Source: Salinirubellus litoreus
GTDB taxonomy: Archaea; Halobacteriota; Halobacteria; Halobacteriales; Haloarculaceae
Direction: 5' to 3'
Length of the DNA stretch: 64,000 nt
Assembly: GCF_037335815.1 (NCBI RefSeq)
Contig: NZ_CP147841.1
Span: forward strand, 2,542,001 to 2,606,000
Positions 8,909 through 17,971 of this stretch are shown here, piece by piece. Both the position numbers and the translations under genes were made by a program. Under the pieces are notes generated by a model. It made no database searches. It saw only the letters and a program-made list of their open reading frames with translations, and was not told where the DNA came from. Numbering within the stretch: the first letter of the stretch is position 1; every line of letters begins with the position of its first letter.

Positions 8909-10447
8909 ATGGCTGCACCCGCCGATCTGATACTCACGAACGCGGAGGTGCATACCCTCGCCGACCCCGACGAGACCGCCGAGGCGGTCGCGGTACGGAA
9001 CGGGCGCATCGTCCGGGTCGACGCCGCCTACGAGGTGGGATTCCTCGAGGGGGTCGACACCGAGGTGATCGACTGCGAGGGCCGGGTGGTCCTCCCGGGG
9101 TTCGTCGACGCGCACACCCACATGGACGCCGTGGGTCGACGGCTCGTCCACGCCGACCTCTCCGGGGCCGAATCCCGGGCGGAGGCCCTCGACCGGCTCC
9201 GCCTCCGGGCCGAGACGACCGACGAGGGGTGGGTCCAGGGGTACGGCTACGACGAGTCGGCGTGGGGCGAGACGGCGTATCTCGATCGAACCGACCTCGA
9301 CTCGGTGGTCGAGGACCGCCCGGTCGCCGCCTTCCGCGAGGACCTCCACTCGGTCTCACTGAACTCCGCGGGGCTGGACGAACTCGCGGACCGCATGGAC
9401 GACGGGGACGTCCATAGCGAGGGGGGCCGACCGACCGGCGTGGCCGTCGAGGGGGCCGTCGGGGTGGTCCAGTCCGCGCTCGCGTCCGGCGCCGGAGAGA
9501 TGCGCGAACTCCTCGAGGCGGCGCGGGACCGCGCCCACGAACTCGGCGTCACCGGCGTCCACGACATGGTCCGCGGCACCCCCGCCCCCCGGATCTACCG
9601 CGAACTCGATAGCGAGGGCGAACTCGACCTCCGGGTCCGCATCAACTACTGGACGGATCACCTCGACGCGGTCGCCGAGGCGGGGCTCGTCTCGAACGCC
9701 GGCAGCGAGTTCGTCCGTGCGGGGGCGATCAAGTCGTTCACCGACGGCTCCATCGGCTCGGGAACCGCGAAGCTCTCCGAGCCGTTCGCCGACTCCGGGA
9801 GCCGGGGGACGTGGGTCGTCCCCCCGGAGGAGCTACGGGAGTGGGTCGAGCGCGCCGAGGAGGCGGGGTTCCAGTTCACCGCCCACGCCATCGGCGACGA
9901 GGCGGTCCGGGAGACCCTCGACGCGTTCGCCGGAACGGAGGATCCGGCGGACGCCCGCCACCGTGTCGAACACGCGGAGGTGCTGACCGACGAGCTGGTC
10001 GAGCGGTTCGCCGAGGTGGGTGCGGTCGCCTCCGTCCAGCCGAACTTCCTCAAGTGGGCCCGCGAGGGGGGGCTCTACGAGACCCGCCTGGGTCCGGATC
10101 GAACCCGCGCGTCGAACCCCTTCGACGCCCTGCTGGAGGCGGGCGTCCCGCTCGCGTTCGGGAGCGACACGATGCCGATCGGCCCGCTGTTCGGCGTCAG
10201 CCAGGCCGTCACCGCACCCGCTCCCGACCAGCGGATCGGTGTCACCGAGGCGCTCCGTGCCTACACCCTCGGCGCGGCGTACGCGGGGTTCGACGAACAC
10301 AGGATGGGAACCGTAGAGCGGGGCAAGCTCGCGGATCTGGTCGTCCTCGAGGAGTCGCCGTGGGCGGTCGACCCCGGGGAGATCGCGGGGATCGACGTGG
10401 CGGTGACCCTGGTCGACGGCGAGGTGGTCTACCGACGCGAGGGGTGA
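8909..10447 (+). CDS. Amidohydrolase family protein (YtcJ/Amidohydro_3 type)
   Basis: 512 residues. N-terminal beta-sandwich strand LILTNAEVHTLADP, then the metal-binding motif LPGFVDAHTHMDAVG, a central KSFTDGSIGSGTA lysine loop, further His residues in FTAHAIGDEAV and RVEHAEVL, and the catalytic Asp in FGSDTMPIGP. These are the features of zinc-dependent YtcJ-like hydrolases acting on amides or exo-enzyme substrates. The true substrate is unknown. The stop TGA overlaps a GTG that opens a small ORF. Confidence 0.9.
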   Translation: MAAPADLILTNAEVHTLADPDETAEAVAVRNGRIVRVDAAYEVGFLEGVDTEVIDCEGRVVLPGFVDAHTHMDAVGRRLVHADLSGAESRAEALDRLRLRAETTDEGWVQGYGYDESAWGETAYLDRTDLDSVVEDRPVAAFREDLHSVSLNSAGLDELADRMDDGDVHSEGGRPTGVAVEGAVGVVQSALASGAGEMRELLEAARDRAHELGVTGVHDMVRGTPAPRIYRELDSEGELDLRVRINYWTDHLDAVAEAGLVSNAGSEFVRAGAIKSFTDGSIGSGTAKLSEPFADSGSRGTWVVPPEELREWVERAEEAGFQFTAHAIGDEAVRETLDAFAGTEDPADARHRVEHAEVLTDELVERFAEVGAVASVQPNFLKWAREGGLYETRLGPDRTRASNPFDALLEAGVPLAFGSDTMPIGPLFGVSQAVTAPAPDQRIGVTEALRAYTLGAAYAGFDEHRMGTVERGKLADLVVLEESPWAVDPGEIAGIDVAVTLVDGEVVYRREG

Positions 10448-10629
10448 GCACGGGCGCACCGACCGCGGTTGATAGGTTGATAGCCGCGTGGGCCCGCCCT
10501 CCGGGTACGCAGGGCGACTGGCCGAAGGAGGTCGGCGACCACCGCGTCACGACCGACCGGGAGTACGCCGACTGCGGCGCGAGCGACGACCGCTTCGAAG
10601 GGTTTTGGAAGGACGACTGCCGCGGGTAG
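10444..10629 (+). CDS. Possible small protein of 61 residues
   Basis: The GTG at 10444 overlaps the amidohydrolase stop (GTGA), a common coupling arrangement here, and the frame stays open for 61 codons, ending five bases before the convergent gpmI stop. The translation has two Cys near the end (EYADCGASDDRFEGFWKDDC) and an acidic bias like real haloarchaeal proteins. No family recognised. It may be spurious, as GC-rich spacers often stay open by chance. Confidence 0.35.
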   Translation: MSTGAPTAVDRLIAAWARPPGTQGDWPKEVGDHRVTTDREYADCGASDDRFEGFWKDDCRG

Positions 10630-10633
10630 TCGG

Positions 10634-12199
10634 CTACTCCAGCAACGACTCGCCGGTCATCGCCCCGGGCCGTTCGACGCCCATCACCTCGAGGAGCGTC
10701 GGCGCGACGTCGGCGAGCGCCCCGCCCTCGCGGGCCGTGTAGCCGCCCGAGAGGTCCTCGTCCCCGGTACCGCCGGAACCGATCTCACCGCTCTCGTCGG
10801 GTGCGAGGTAGACGAGCGGGACGGGGTTGAGCGTGTGGGCGGTGTGGGGGTTCTCCGGCGAGCCGAGGTCGTCGGCGTTGCCGTGATCGGCGGTGAGGAT
10901 GACGCCCGCGCCGTGCTCGCGGAGGACGGGTACGAGCTTCCCGAGACACTCGTCCACCGCCTCGACGGCGGCGACGGTCGCCTCGAAGTCGCCCGTGTGG
11001 CCCACCATGTCAGGGTTCGCGTAGTTGAGCACCATCACATCGGGGTCGTCGCTCCCGATCACCTCGACCGCCGTCTCGGTCACCTCGAACGCGGACATCT
11101 CCGGTCTCTCGTCGTAGGTGGGGACGTCCGGCGAGGGGACGATCTCGCGGCGCTCGCCCTCGAACTCCACCTCGCGCCCACCGTTGAGAAAGTAGGTGAC
11201 GTGGGCGTACTTCTCGGTCTCGGCGAGTCGGAGCTGCGTCCGTCCCGTCTCCGAGACCACCTCGCCGAAGGTGTCCTCGGGCTGGCTGGGCTCGAACGCC
11301 ATCGGTACCCCGAACGTCGCGTCGTACTCGGTCATCGTCACGAGGTGGACGTCCGGCGGGGACGTGTCGAACGCCCACTCCGGACGGATACCGGCGAGCA
11401 TCCGTGTGAGCTGTCGCGCCCGGTCCGAGCGGAAGTTGGCGAAGATTACCGAGTCGCCGTCGGCGAGCGCGTGGCCCCCCTCGACGAGCGTCGGCTCGAC
11501 GAACTCGTCGGTGTCCCCGCGCTCGTAGGACGCCTCGATAGCCTCGACGGCGCTCGCGGCCTCGTGCGGGGCCTCCCGGTCGACGATGGCGTCGTACGCG
11601 CTCCGGGTCCGGTCCCAGTTCTCGTCGCGGTCCATCGCGTAGTAGCGCCCGGTCACGGTCGAGACCTCGCCCGTTCCGTGCGTCCCGATCGCCTCCTCGA
11701 GTCGGGCGACGTGTTCGACGCCCGACTGTGGGGCGGTGTCCCGGCCGTCGGTGAACACGTGCGTCGTCGCCGGGACGCCACGACGCTCGGCCACCTCGAG
11801 GAGCGCGTGGACGTGCTCCTGGCTCGAGTGGACGCCCCCGTCGCTGACCAGCCCGAGGACGTGGACGCGCCCGTCGTTCCCGGCGGCGTGGTCGTAGGCG
11901 GCGACGAGCGCGTCGTTTTCGTACAGCGAGCCGTCCTCGACGGCGTCGGTGATCCGGGTCGAGTCCTGTTTGACCACCCTGCCGGCCCCGATGTTGAGGT
12001 GGCCGACCTCGCTGTTGCCCATCTGCCCCTCGGGGAGCCCGACCCGGCGGCCGTGCGTCTCGAGGGTGCCGTACGCGCCCGCTTCGGCGTAGGCGTCGAA
12101 GTTCGGCGTCCCCGCCGTCGCCACGGCGTCCCGGTGGTCGCCGTCCGCACGGCCGCTGCCGAGGCCCCAGCCGTCGAGTACGATGAGCGCCGCCTCCAT
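10634..12199 (-). CDS. gpmI: 2,3-bisphosphoglycerate-independent phosphoglycerate mutase
   Basis: 521 residues from ATG 12199 (MEAALIVLDGWGLGSG); the ATG further upstream is not supported because conservation begins here. It interconverts 3- and 2-phosphoglycerate using two Mn ions. The alkaline-phosphatase-type domain has the Asp of VLDGWG, the nucleophile Ser in MGNSEVGHLNIG and the metal ligands in TADHGNADD and PHTAHTLNPVP. The phosphotransferase insert follows with SDGGVHSSQEH and FTDGRDTAP. This is the long bacterial-type iPGM used by haloarchaea, not the short archaeal ApgM. Its promoter lies at the edge of the A+T-rich island. Confidence 0.96.
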   Translation of the reverse strand: MEAALIVLDGWGLGSGRADGDHRDAVATAGTPNFDAYAEAGAYGTLETHGRRVGLPEGQMGNSEVGHLNIGAGRVVKQDSTRITDAVEDGSLYENDALVAAYDHAAGNDGRVHVLGLVSDGGVHSSQEHVHALLEVAERRGVPATTHVFTDGRDTAPQSGVEHVARLEEAIGTHGTGEVSTVTGRYYAMDRDENWDRTRSAYDAIVDREAPHEAASAVEAIEASYERGDTDEFVEPTLVEGGHALADGDSVIFANFRSDRARQLTRMLAGIRPEWAFDTSPPDVHLVTMTEYDATFGVPMAFEPSQPEDTFGEVVSETGRTQLRLAETEKYAHVTYFLNGGREVEFEGERREIVPSPDVPTYDERPEMSAFEVTETAVEVIGSDDPDVMVLNYANPDMVGHTGDFEATVAAVEAVDECLGKLVPVLREHGAGVILTADHGNADDLGSPENPHTAHTLNPVPLVYLAPDESGEIGSGGTGDEDLSGGYTAREGGALADVAPTLLEVMGVERPGAMTGESLLE

Positions 12200-12397
12200 A
12201 TCCGAAACTCCGGCCCCGCGGCTAACACGGTTTCGATGTACGGTATGAGAGTGCCATAGAAATGTATACAAGACTGTTATTTTCGCTGGATCTCTGGATG
12301 AATATCCTGGCAAGTAGTATTGTGCCGTGAGCGGAAAGAGAGGTGAGACTCTCGCACAAGTTTTTAATCAAGAAGTCTAAATTCTCACATCAACGCG

Positions 12398-12961
12398 ATG
12401 AGTCTGAACCTTCTCATACTCTTCTTCTCCTTCATCAGTGCTCTGTTCTCCTTCTTGATCTGGAGAAGTAGCGAATCCAGAGATATCTATTCGCAAGAGG
12501 AAATCATCCGAAATGAACATCTGAGTGACGGAGATGATGACCCGATAACGATCCCGTTCCTCTTCAACAGCACCCATCTGTATTTGATTATTTCAATAGA
12601 CTATATCAAATGCTACGTACCCGAGCCGACCCGTCGTTACCGGCTTAAGCGGCTAATATTCGGGAGTAATGGTCATACTGCAATAAAAATATCACTTCAC
12701 TGGAACGAAATTCCTAGCGAAATGCCCGAACTCGGTGGTCTAAACTTGGAACGAGCGATAAACCGGTTGGACGCCGCCGAAGAGTTTGATGGACAGATAT
12801 CTCCTTCGGGGTTCAGTAAACAGAACATAGAGATTTTCTCAACTCGGCCAAGAAAGATCGACAGAGAACTCAATAGGTTCTTCAATTTAGTTGAGGAGGC
12901 GGTCGAACGGGAGATTAAGGAACACCAAGCTACAGAGGAGACCGAAGCGAGAGATGCGTGA
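12398..12961 (+). CDS. Orphan membrane-anchored protein in an A+T-rich island
   Basis: 187 residues with codon use and composition unlike every neighbour: many Ile, Lys, Asn, Phe and Ser and A/T-ending codons (ATA, AAT, TTA), and a less acidic product. Residues about 4-21 (LNLLILFFSFISALFSFLIW) form one hydrophobic segment, so the protein is probably a membrane-anchored cytoplasmic domain. The rest looks mixed alpha/beta and ends in a charged helix (VEEAVEREIKEHQATEE). No domain recognised. A TATA-like tttttaatca lies at 12361-12370, giving an apparently near-leaderless transcript. The composition suggests recent acquisition. Confidence 0.7.
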   Translation: MSLNLLILFFSFISALFSFLIWRSSESRDIYSQEEIIRNEHLSDGDDDPITIPFLFNSTHLYLIISIDYIKCYVPEPTRRYRLKRLIFGSNGHTAIKISLHWNEIPSEMPELGGLNLERAINRLDAAEEFDGQISPSGFSKQNIEIFSTRPRKIDRELNRFFNLVEEAVEREIKEHQATEETEARDA

Positions 12962-13175
12962 TTCCGATTCAATGCGCTTTCCGTCTCATTTGAGTAAATC
13001 AGCTCTGTCGAGGTCTCGTTTGTTCGATACCAGCTATCATGAAACGTCTAATGAGTAGGTTTGTCGAACTTGTCTTTCTAGAGTACATGTAGTAAATATG
13101 TTATGATGCCCTATGTACGTGGTAAGTTCTGCCATCTCCCTCACGGTTCATCACAACGGGTGCCCAACCCCGGGC

Positions 13176-13379
13176 ATGGACTGCGACGACGGGCCGGCCG
13201 AGGACGTGGCCCCCATCCCGCTCTGGCGGACCCCCGGCGACATCCGCCGTCGGGCGACCTATGACGACCGGTACGCCGCCTGGGTCGAGTGCCACGCCCC
13301 CGAGGGGACCGAGGAGGCCATCGCGCAGGCGCTAGACGCCAAGCGGAACGGCGGATCCGGGTCCCGGTGTAGCGACTGA
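13176..13379 (+). CDS. Small hypothetical protein, 67 residues
   Basis: Translation from ATG 13176 reads MDCDDGPAEDVAPIPLWRTP and continues with an acidic, Arg-rich composition typical of haloarchaeal proteins, ending in GSRCSD. An in-frame ATG at 13113 would extend it by 21 residues into A+T-rich sequence and is less likely. GC content rises back to the genome norm exactly here. The stop codon abuts the left arm of the inverted repeat at 13379. No family recognised. Confidence 0.45.
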   Translation: MDCDDGPAEDVAPIPLWRTPGDIRRRATYDDRYAAWVECHAPEGTEEAIAQALDAKRNGGSGSRCSD

Positions 13380-13479
13380 TAGGGGGTATCGTAGCCGGCC
13401 GGAGGGTTCGACTCGCTGATACGGGTCGAGCGGTGTGGTCCCGGGACGAGACGGTACGAGTAGCTACGATAACCCCTAT
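13379..13479. repeat. 101-bp element with 17-bp terminal inverted repeats
   Basis: The left end ATAGGGGGTATCGTAGC (13379-13395) and the reverse complement of the right end (13463-13479) match at 16 of 17 positions, with about 67 bp between them. The arms include a flanking TA on each side, as in TA-targeting MITE-like elements, but no duplication can be proven. It carries no ORF. It could instead be a bidirectional terminator or a structured RNA; the long arms make a mobile-element remnant likelier. Confidence 0.55.
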
Positions 13480-13610
13480 GAGACGCTCCCGTCGGCGGAC
13501 GTGGCGGTCCGGTTCGCACGATCTGTAGGTCGTGACTCCGGGGACGCGGGACCGACTCAGTTCCGCCCCGCTCTCCGAGGGTTTTTGCCCGGCGGCGCGC
13601 CACCGCCGGT

Positions 13611-14870
13611 ATGACGCTCGACCCCGTTCATTTCCGGGCGCTCACGCGGCTCGCCGGCCGGGTCAGTCCCGCGGTGGACGAGCGAGAGCACCGCGACTTC
13701 GCCAGGACCGTCTGGGAGGAGTTCCTCGATCCGCTCTACGACGGCTCCCGCGAGGTCGTCGAACCCCTCGACGCACAGCGCCGCCGCAAGGTCGACATCG
13801 AGGACGCCGCGCTCCAGGAGGACCACTACCCCACACAGCACGGCCTCGACTCGGGGACGATCAACCCGACGACCTTCAAGAACGGCCTGGTCGTCGACGT
13901 CGCTCAGGCCGCCATGTCCGCCGTCCCCTCGGATCTGGACCTCCACCGGGCGCGGACGATGGTCACGGCGGTCCACTCAAGCGACGTGGCGGTGACGCTC
14001 TCGGACGACTGGGAGATGGAGGACGAGGGGTACGTCCAGTCGCGCCTGCTCCACGTCCCGATGGTCGACCGCTCGGTGACGCCAGTAGTCCACGAGCTCG
14101 CGCTCTACCTCGCCGAGGTCGAGCACGCCACGAAACAGGCCGAACTGGTCGACGATCTGCTCGTGATGGACGGGCCCATCTACCCGAAGGGCCTGCTGAC
14201 CTGGGAGAACCGCGACGCCGAACTCGCCGAACTGCTGGCTGGCGAGCAGACCCCCCGCCGGATCATCGAGCGATACGTCCGCCTCGTCGAGCGGTTCCTC
14301 GACGCCGAGGTCCCGGTGGTGGGGTTCGTTAAGACGCCGGTGACCGGGCTCATCACCCGGACGATACGCGAACGCGAGGGCCAGGCCCCGTGGGTGAACG
14401 ACGCGGCGTTCTTCTCGAAGGTCCTCGAACGGGGGGCCTACGAGGACGACGGCTGGCGTCGGGACGGCAACTCGCTGACGTTCACCAACTGGTTCGTCTC
14501 GCGCGGACGGGCCGACCACGCCATCCCCGAGGGCCGCCACGACATCACGCTGGAACGGCCGCCCGAGGACTACGAGGTGACGTTCTGCATGGTGTACGAT
14601 CCCCGGACCGACACCGTGTACCGCGTCGAGGCCCCGCGGGCGGTCACCCGGGACGAGGAGCGCCGCGAGGCCATCACGATGCAGGTCCTGAAGGACGTCG
14701 CGGTCGAGCGTGGGCCGCCGCCGGCGGTGGCGAAGGCCGACTCGCTCGCCTCCATCTCCCGCAAGGAGACCGCGGCGCTCCGCCGGGCGCTGGAGGGGGC
14801 GTTCGGGAGCGAACTCGACACCACCTACGACGACGACCGGTGGGGTGTGGGAGCCAGCCTGGACCTCTGA
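13611..14870 (+). CDS. nurA: NurA-domain 5'-3' nuclease of DNA double-strand break repair
   Basis: 419 residues. A NurA domain is recognised by the acidic active-site strand LLVMDGPIYPKG (Asp about residue 186), the helical ARYVRLVERFLDAEVPVVGF-like segment (IIERYVRLVERFLDAEVPVV), and the C-terminal ADHAIPEGRHDITLERP and KADSLASISRKETAALRR segments. In archaea NurA works with the HerA hexameric translocase in end resection with Mre11-Rad50. Here herA lies about 3 kb downstream on the same strand, with genes of the other strand between them. Starts at ATG 13611. Confidence 0.8.
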   Translation: MTLDPVHFRALTRLAGRVSPAVDEREHRDFARTVWEEFLDPLYDGSREVVEPLDAQRRRKVDIEDAALQEDHYPTQHGLDSGTINPTTFKNGLVVDVAQAAMSAVPSDLDLHRARTMVTAVHSSDVAVTLSDDWEMEDEGYVQSRLLHVPMVDRSVTPVVHELALYLAEVEHATKQAELVDDLLVMDGPIYPKGLLTWENRDAELAELLAGEQTPRRIIERYVRLVERFLDAEVPVVGFVKTPVTGLITRTIREREGQAPWVNDAAFFSKVLERGAYEDDGWRRDGNSLTFTNWFVSRGRADHAIPEGRHDITLERPPEDYEVTFCMVYDPRTDTVYRVEAPRAVTRDEERREAITMQVLKDVAVERGPPPAVAKADSLASISRKETAALRRALEGAFGSELDTTYDDDRWGVGASLDL

Positions 14871-14879
14871 CCGGACACC

Positions 14880-16118
14880 CTACGACGGCGAGGACCCCGA
14901 TCCCGCCTTCGGGAGCCTGAGTGTGAGCAGGATGACCACGACGAGGATCGCCCCCAGCAGCAGGTAGCCCTCGTCGAAGTACCCGCGGTCGGCGACCGCG
15001 CCGAAGACCACCGGTCCGGCCGCGCCGAGTGTCGCCGCCGTGGTCCGCACGATCCCCAGGCCGGTCCCCCGTATCTCCGCCGGGATCGCGTCGGAGAGGA
15101 ACGACTGGGTGATCGCGTCCGACCCGAGCATCGTGCTGACGAGGGCGGTGACGACCACGAGCGGCCAGAACCCCTCGACGAACGGCAGCAGCACGAACCC
15201 GGCGACCGGCCCGACGAGCACGATGACGAGCGCACTGCACAGCCCGATCCGGTCGTAGGTGACCCCCGAGACCGGCTTCACGAGGACCCCGAACGCGAAG
15301 AAGACGCTGAACAGCAGCCCGGCCGTCGAGGAGGACAGGCCCTTCCCCTCGACCAGATACGTCGGGTAGAGCCCGGTGAACGACTGCCAGACCAGGATGT
15401 AGAGGAACAGGATGAACGCCACGAGACGACGTTCGTCCCGCGTAGCTCGCCGACGACGTCGCGGACGCGCCCGCTCGGGAGCGCCTCGCTCTCCTCCTCC
15501 GTCGGCGTCCCGTCCGGGAGCACCACCCAGAGGACGATCCCGATCGCGAGGAGGAGCGGGACGACGAACTCGAGGCCGACCTCCCACGCTATCGCGGCGG
15601 CGAGCACCCCCGCGATCGGCGGGAGCACCGTCTGTCCGAGGTCGCCGGTCGCCATCGTCACGCCGAGGGCGCTCCCGATGCGGTCGGGGTGATGTCGGAC
15701 AGGATGGCGATCCGCGCGATGGGGTAGAGCGACTGGCCGACCCCCACGAGACCGGTCGCGGCGAACAGGACGGCCGCCGTCGGGGCGACCACGACGAACA
15801 CGAGTGCGACGGCGACCAGGCCCGCACCCGCCACCATGACCGTGCGCTCGCTGTACCGGTCCGCGAGCACGCCACCCGGGAGCTGGCCGAGCGCCGACCC
15901 CAGCCAGAGGACCGTCACCAGCAGGCCCGCGGCCGTGAGGCTCAGTTCGAAGGAGTCGCGGAGGTACGGCAGGAGAACCGGGTAGGCCATCCGCGTCCCG
16001 AGCAGGAGCCCCCACCCGCTCGCGATGGCGACGAGGAACCGCCCTTTCCCCCCGCTCCACAGCTCCCTTGCCTCGTCTCCTATCGACGCAAGCGCGTTCG
16101 TCAGGGGGTCGATGCCGG
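14880..16118 (-). pseudogene. MFS transporter broken by two single-base frameshifts
   Basis: Three reading frames together encode one major-facilitator protein of about 400 residues. The N-terminal part (GWGLLLGTRMAYPVLLPYL, then GGVLADRYSERTVMVAGAG) ends near 15689. The middle part resumes as DRIGSALGVTMATGDLGQT and runs to about 15438. The C-terminal part begins RRLVAFILFLYILVWQS and ends at 14880. Both junctions sit in short homopolymers (CCCC and GGG in the sense direction), where adding one base restores the frame. No ATG, GTG or TTG is in frame with the N-terminal segment above 16000, so the 5' end is also uncertain. It is either a genuine pseudogene or the result of sequencing errors. 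Confidence 0.75.
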
Positions 16119-16250
16119 TGGTATCAGCACTCGGGTGTTAACTGTTTTCACACGATCCCCCGGCCGATCGCCGCGCGGCGTCCCGGCGCGGGTACGGACG
16201 GCCGTCGCACGTCCGACGGTGCGTATCGGGAGTCCGGGAGGACCGTCGGC

Positions 16251-16595
16251 CTACGGTTCGACCCCCGGTTCCCCCTTGATCATCTCGATCTCGACGTCCG
16301 ATTCGGGGACGCCGACCCGCGCGAACTGCGTTCGGATGTGCTCCTCGGCTGCCGCGACCGCCACGTCGCGCGTGTCGAACCCCCGGGGCATCGGCGTCTC
16401 GAACGCCACGCGGAGCTCAGAGCCGTCGATCTCCTGGATCTGTCCGCCGCTCTCGACCTCGTAGAAGGCGTCACATACCCAGACGTAGGGCGCGCCCTCG
16501 TCGGGAGCGCCCTTGAAGCGGGGGGCGCGCTCGCCCCGCTCGTAGAGCGTCCCCGTCAGGGCGGTCCCCCCGGCGTGCCCGCGTATCAGTAGCAT
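16251..16595 (-). CDS. Conserved haloarchaeal protein (DUF7113-like)
   Basis: 114 residues, beginning MLLIRGHAGGTALTGTLYER. Contains YVWVCDAFYEVESGG and AFETPMPRGFDTRDVAV, segments I associate with a Halobacteria-only family of unknown function. It is soluble and acidic with a small alpha/beta appearance. It lies between the MFS pseudogene and the membrane-protein gene, all on the minus strand; spacing does not indicate coupling. Confidence 0.75.
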   Translation of the reverse strand: MLLIRGHAGGTALTGTLYERGERAPRFKGAPDEGAPYVWVCDAFYEVESGGQIQEIDGSELRVAFETPMPRGFDTRDVAVAAAEEHIRTQFARVGVPESDVEIEMIKGEPGVEP

Positions 16596-16667
16596 ACCCC
16601 CGATAGGTCTCGCGCTCCTATAGGCTTGTTCCGCGGGGTGCCGACGAGTGTCACGACCGCCGCGGGT

Positions 16668-17849
16668 TCACCGCTCGTAGAACAGTCCCGCCAGCAGGTA
16701 GAGGTGGACCAGCGCGCCGACCAGCGAGACGGTCGTCCCGAGATCCGCGGCTCCCATTGAACCGCCGAGGTGTCCCGCGGCGGTCAGCGCCAGCCCGCCG
16801 GCGAGCGCGACGAGCGCGGCGAGCGCGGTCCGGTCGCCCGCGCCGGGAAACGTCCCGACTGCGGGCGGGTAGAACTGGTAGGAGAGCCCGACGACGGTGA
16901 GCCCCAGGAACCCGACGAGGTTGAGCCGGAGGTGTGCGGCGACGAGCGACCCGCGGGCGTCTCCGAAAGCTAACAGGACCCCGATGGCGCCCGCGAGGAC
17001 GCCCGCCGCCGCGCCCGCGAGGGCGCCGTAGAAACCGATCCGTCGTCGATCGGAGCGGACGAAGAGCGCACCGAACACGAGGGCGAACCCGACGATGGCG
17101 ACGGTCTGGAGCGCCGCCCCCACGCGAAAGAGTGTCCCTCGTTCGACGAGCGAGGCGGCGAGCAGCAGCGGCGCGACGGCACCCGACGGGAGGACGACGG
17201 CGACGAGCGCCCGCGGGGGGTGCCCGACGAGGAACCGGGGGAGCAGCCGGAAGCCGACGGCGAACACGAGCAGCGCCGCGGTGCCGGCACCCAGCAGGTG
17301 GGAGGCGCGCGCGGGGTAGGGGCCGAGGACGGCGGGGAGCGGGGTTCGGAGGGCGAGCGTCTCGTAGCTCCCGAGCGCGAGGTACGCCAGCACGAGCGGG
17401 ACGAACGCGTTGGCGAACCGGTCGACGGGGCGGCGCTCGGCGTTGGCCTCTCCCGTACCCGTCTCCGCCCCCGTGAGGTTACCCCGGAGCGTCCACCCGA
17501 GCGCGACGAGGAAGACGCCGACGCCGAGCGCCCACGCGACCGCCCCGGCGGTCCCCGCGGCGTCGGGGACCCCCCGGAGCGGGTCGAGGGCGAGACCGAC
17601 GACCCCGATGCCGGTCAGCGGGAGGTGGACGGCCGGCGCGCGCGGGAGCGCCAGCCGACGGTCGAAGTACGAGGGGACGAGCGAGTAGGCCTTCCCGAAG
17701 AGGACGTGGAGGACGAACCCGTGGAGCGCGAGGACGACGAAGGTCCGCCGGGGGAGATCCGCGAGATCGGTCGCCAGCGCGAGCACGAGCGCGGCGGCGC
17801 TGGCGAGGAGGAACCGGCGCGCCCCGCGCGAGACGGTCGCCGCGCTCAA
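16668..17849 (-). CDS. Polytopic membrane protein, NnrS / heme-copper-oxidase-subunit-I-like
   Basis: 393 residues and about 11-12 hydrophobic helices covering the whole length. Paired His in HGFVLHVLFGKAYSLVPSYF and the late H-x3-N of AHLRLNLVGFLGLTVVG, followed by SYQFYPP, resemble NnrS and CcoN-like small proteins that bind heme or metal. This is a resemblance only, and no oxidase activity is implied. The start is chosen as TTG 17849 because a strong Shine-Dalgarno (GGAGGTGA) lies seven bases upstream. The longer open frame to 17960 would run into the herA promoter region. Confidence 0.7.
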   Translation of the reverse strand: MSAATVSRGARRFLLASAAALVLALATDLADLPRRTFVVLALHGFVLHVLFGKAYSLVPSYFDRRLALPRAPAVHLPLTGIGVVGLALDPLRGVPDAAGTAGAVAWALGVGVFLVALGWTLRGNLTGAETGTGEANAERRPVDRFANAFVPLVLAYLALGSYETLALRTPLPAVLGPYPARASHLLGAGTAALLVFAVGFRLLPRFLVGHPPRALVAVVLPSGAVAPLLLAASLVERGTLFRVGAALQTVAIVGFALVFGALFVRSDRRRIGFYGALAGAAAGVLAGAIGVLLAFGDARGSLVAAHLRLNLVGFLGLTVVGLSYQFYPPAVGTFPGAGDRTALAALVALAGGLALTAAGHLGGSMGAADLGTTVSLVGALVHLYLLAGLFYER

Positions 17850-17856
17850 CTCGCGT

Positions 17857-17864
17857 TCACCTCC
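17857..17864 (-). promoter_or_regulatory. Strong Shine-Dalgarno deciding a TTG start
   Basis: GGAGGTGA on the minus strand, complementary to the 3' end of 16S rRNA, seven nucleotides before the TTG at 17849. Most genes in this window look leaderless or lack such a site, so it is a useful start-site argument for the NnrS-like gene. Confidence 0.6.
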
Positions 17865-17971
17865 CCGTGCCTGGTACCGGGTGGGGCTAAAGGCTGACCC
17901 CGAACGGGGTGGTGGAATCACTTTCGCCGTGCGGTGGACGGACTTTTGTCCCGGGGCCACCGGGTAGGGGT

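Noticed and set aside
6968..9349. 793-residue minus-strand frame opposite the sensor kinase
   Set aside because: High GC leaves the antisense frame open; the plus-strand protein has clear PAS and kinase motifs.
10835..12259. 474-residue plus-strand frame opposite gpmI
   Set aside because: Antisense shadow; gpmI motifs are complete on the minus strand.
12235..13120. Whole A+T-rich island as a complete insertion sequence
   Set aside because: No transposase, no terminal inverted repeats at its borders that I could find by eye.
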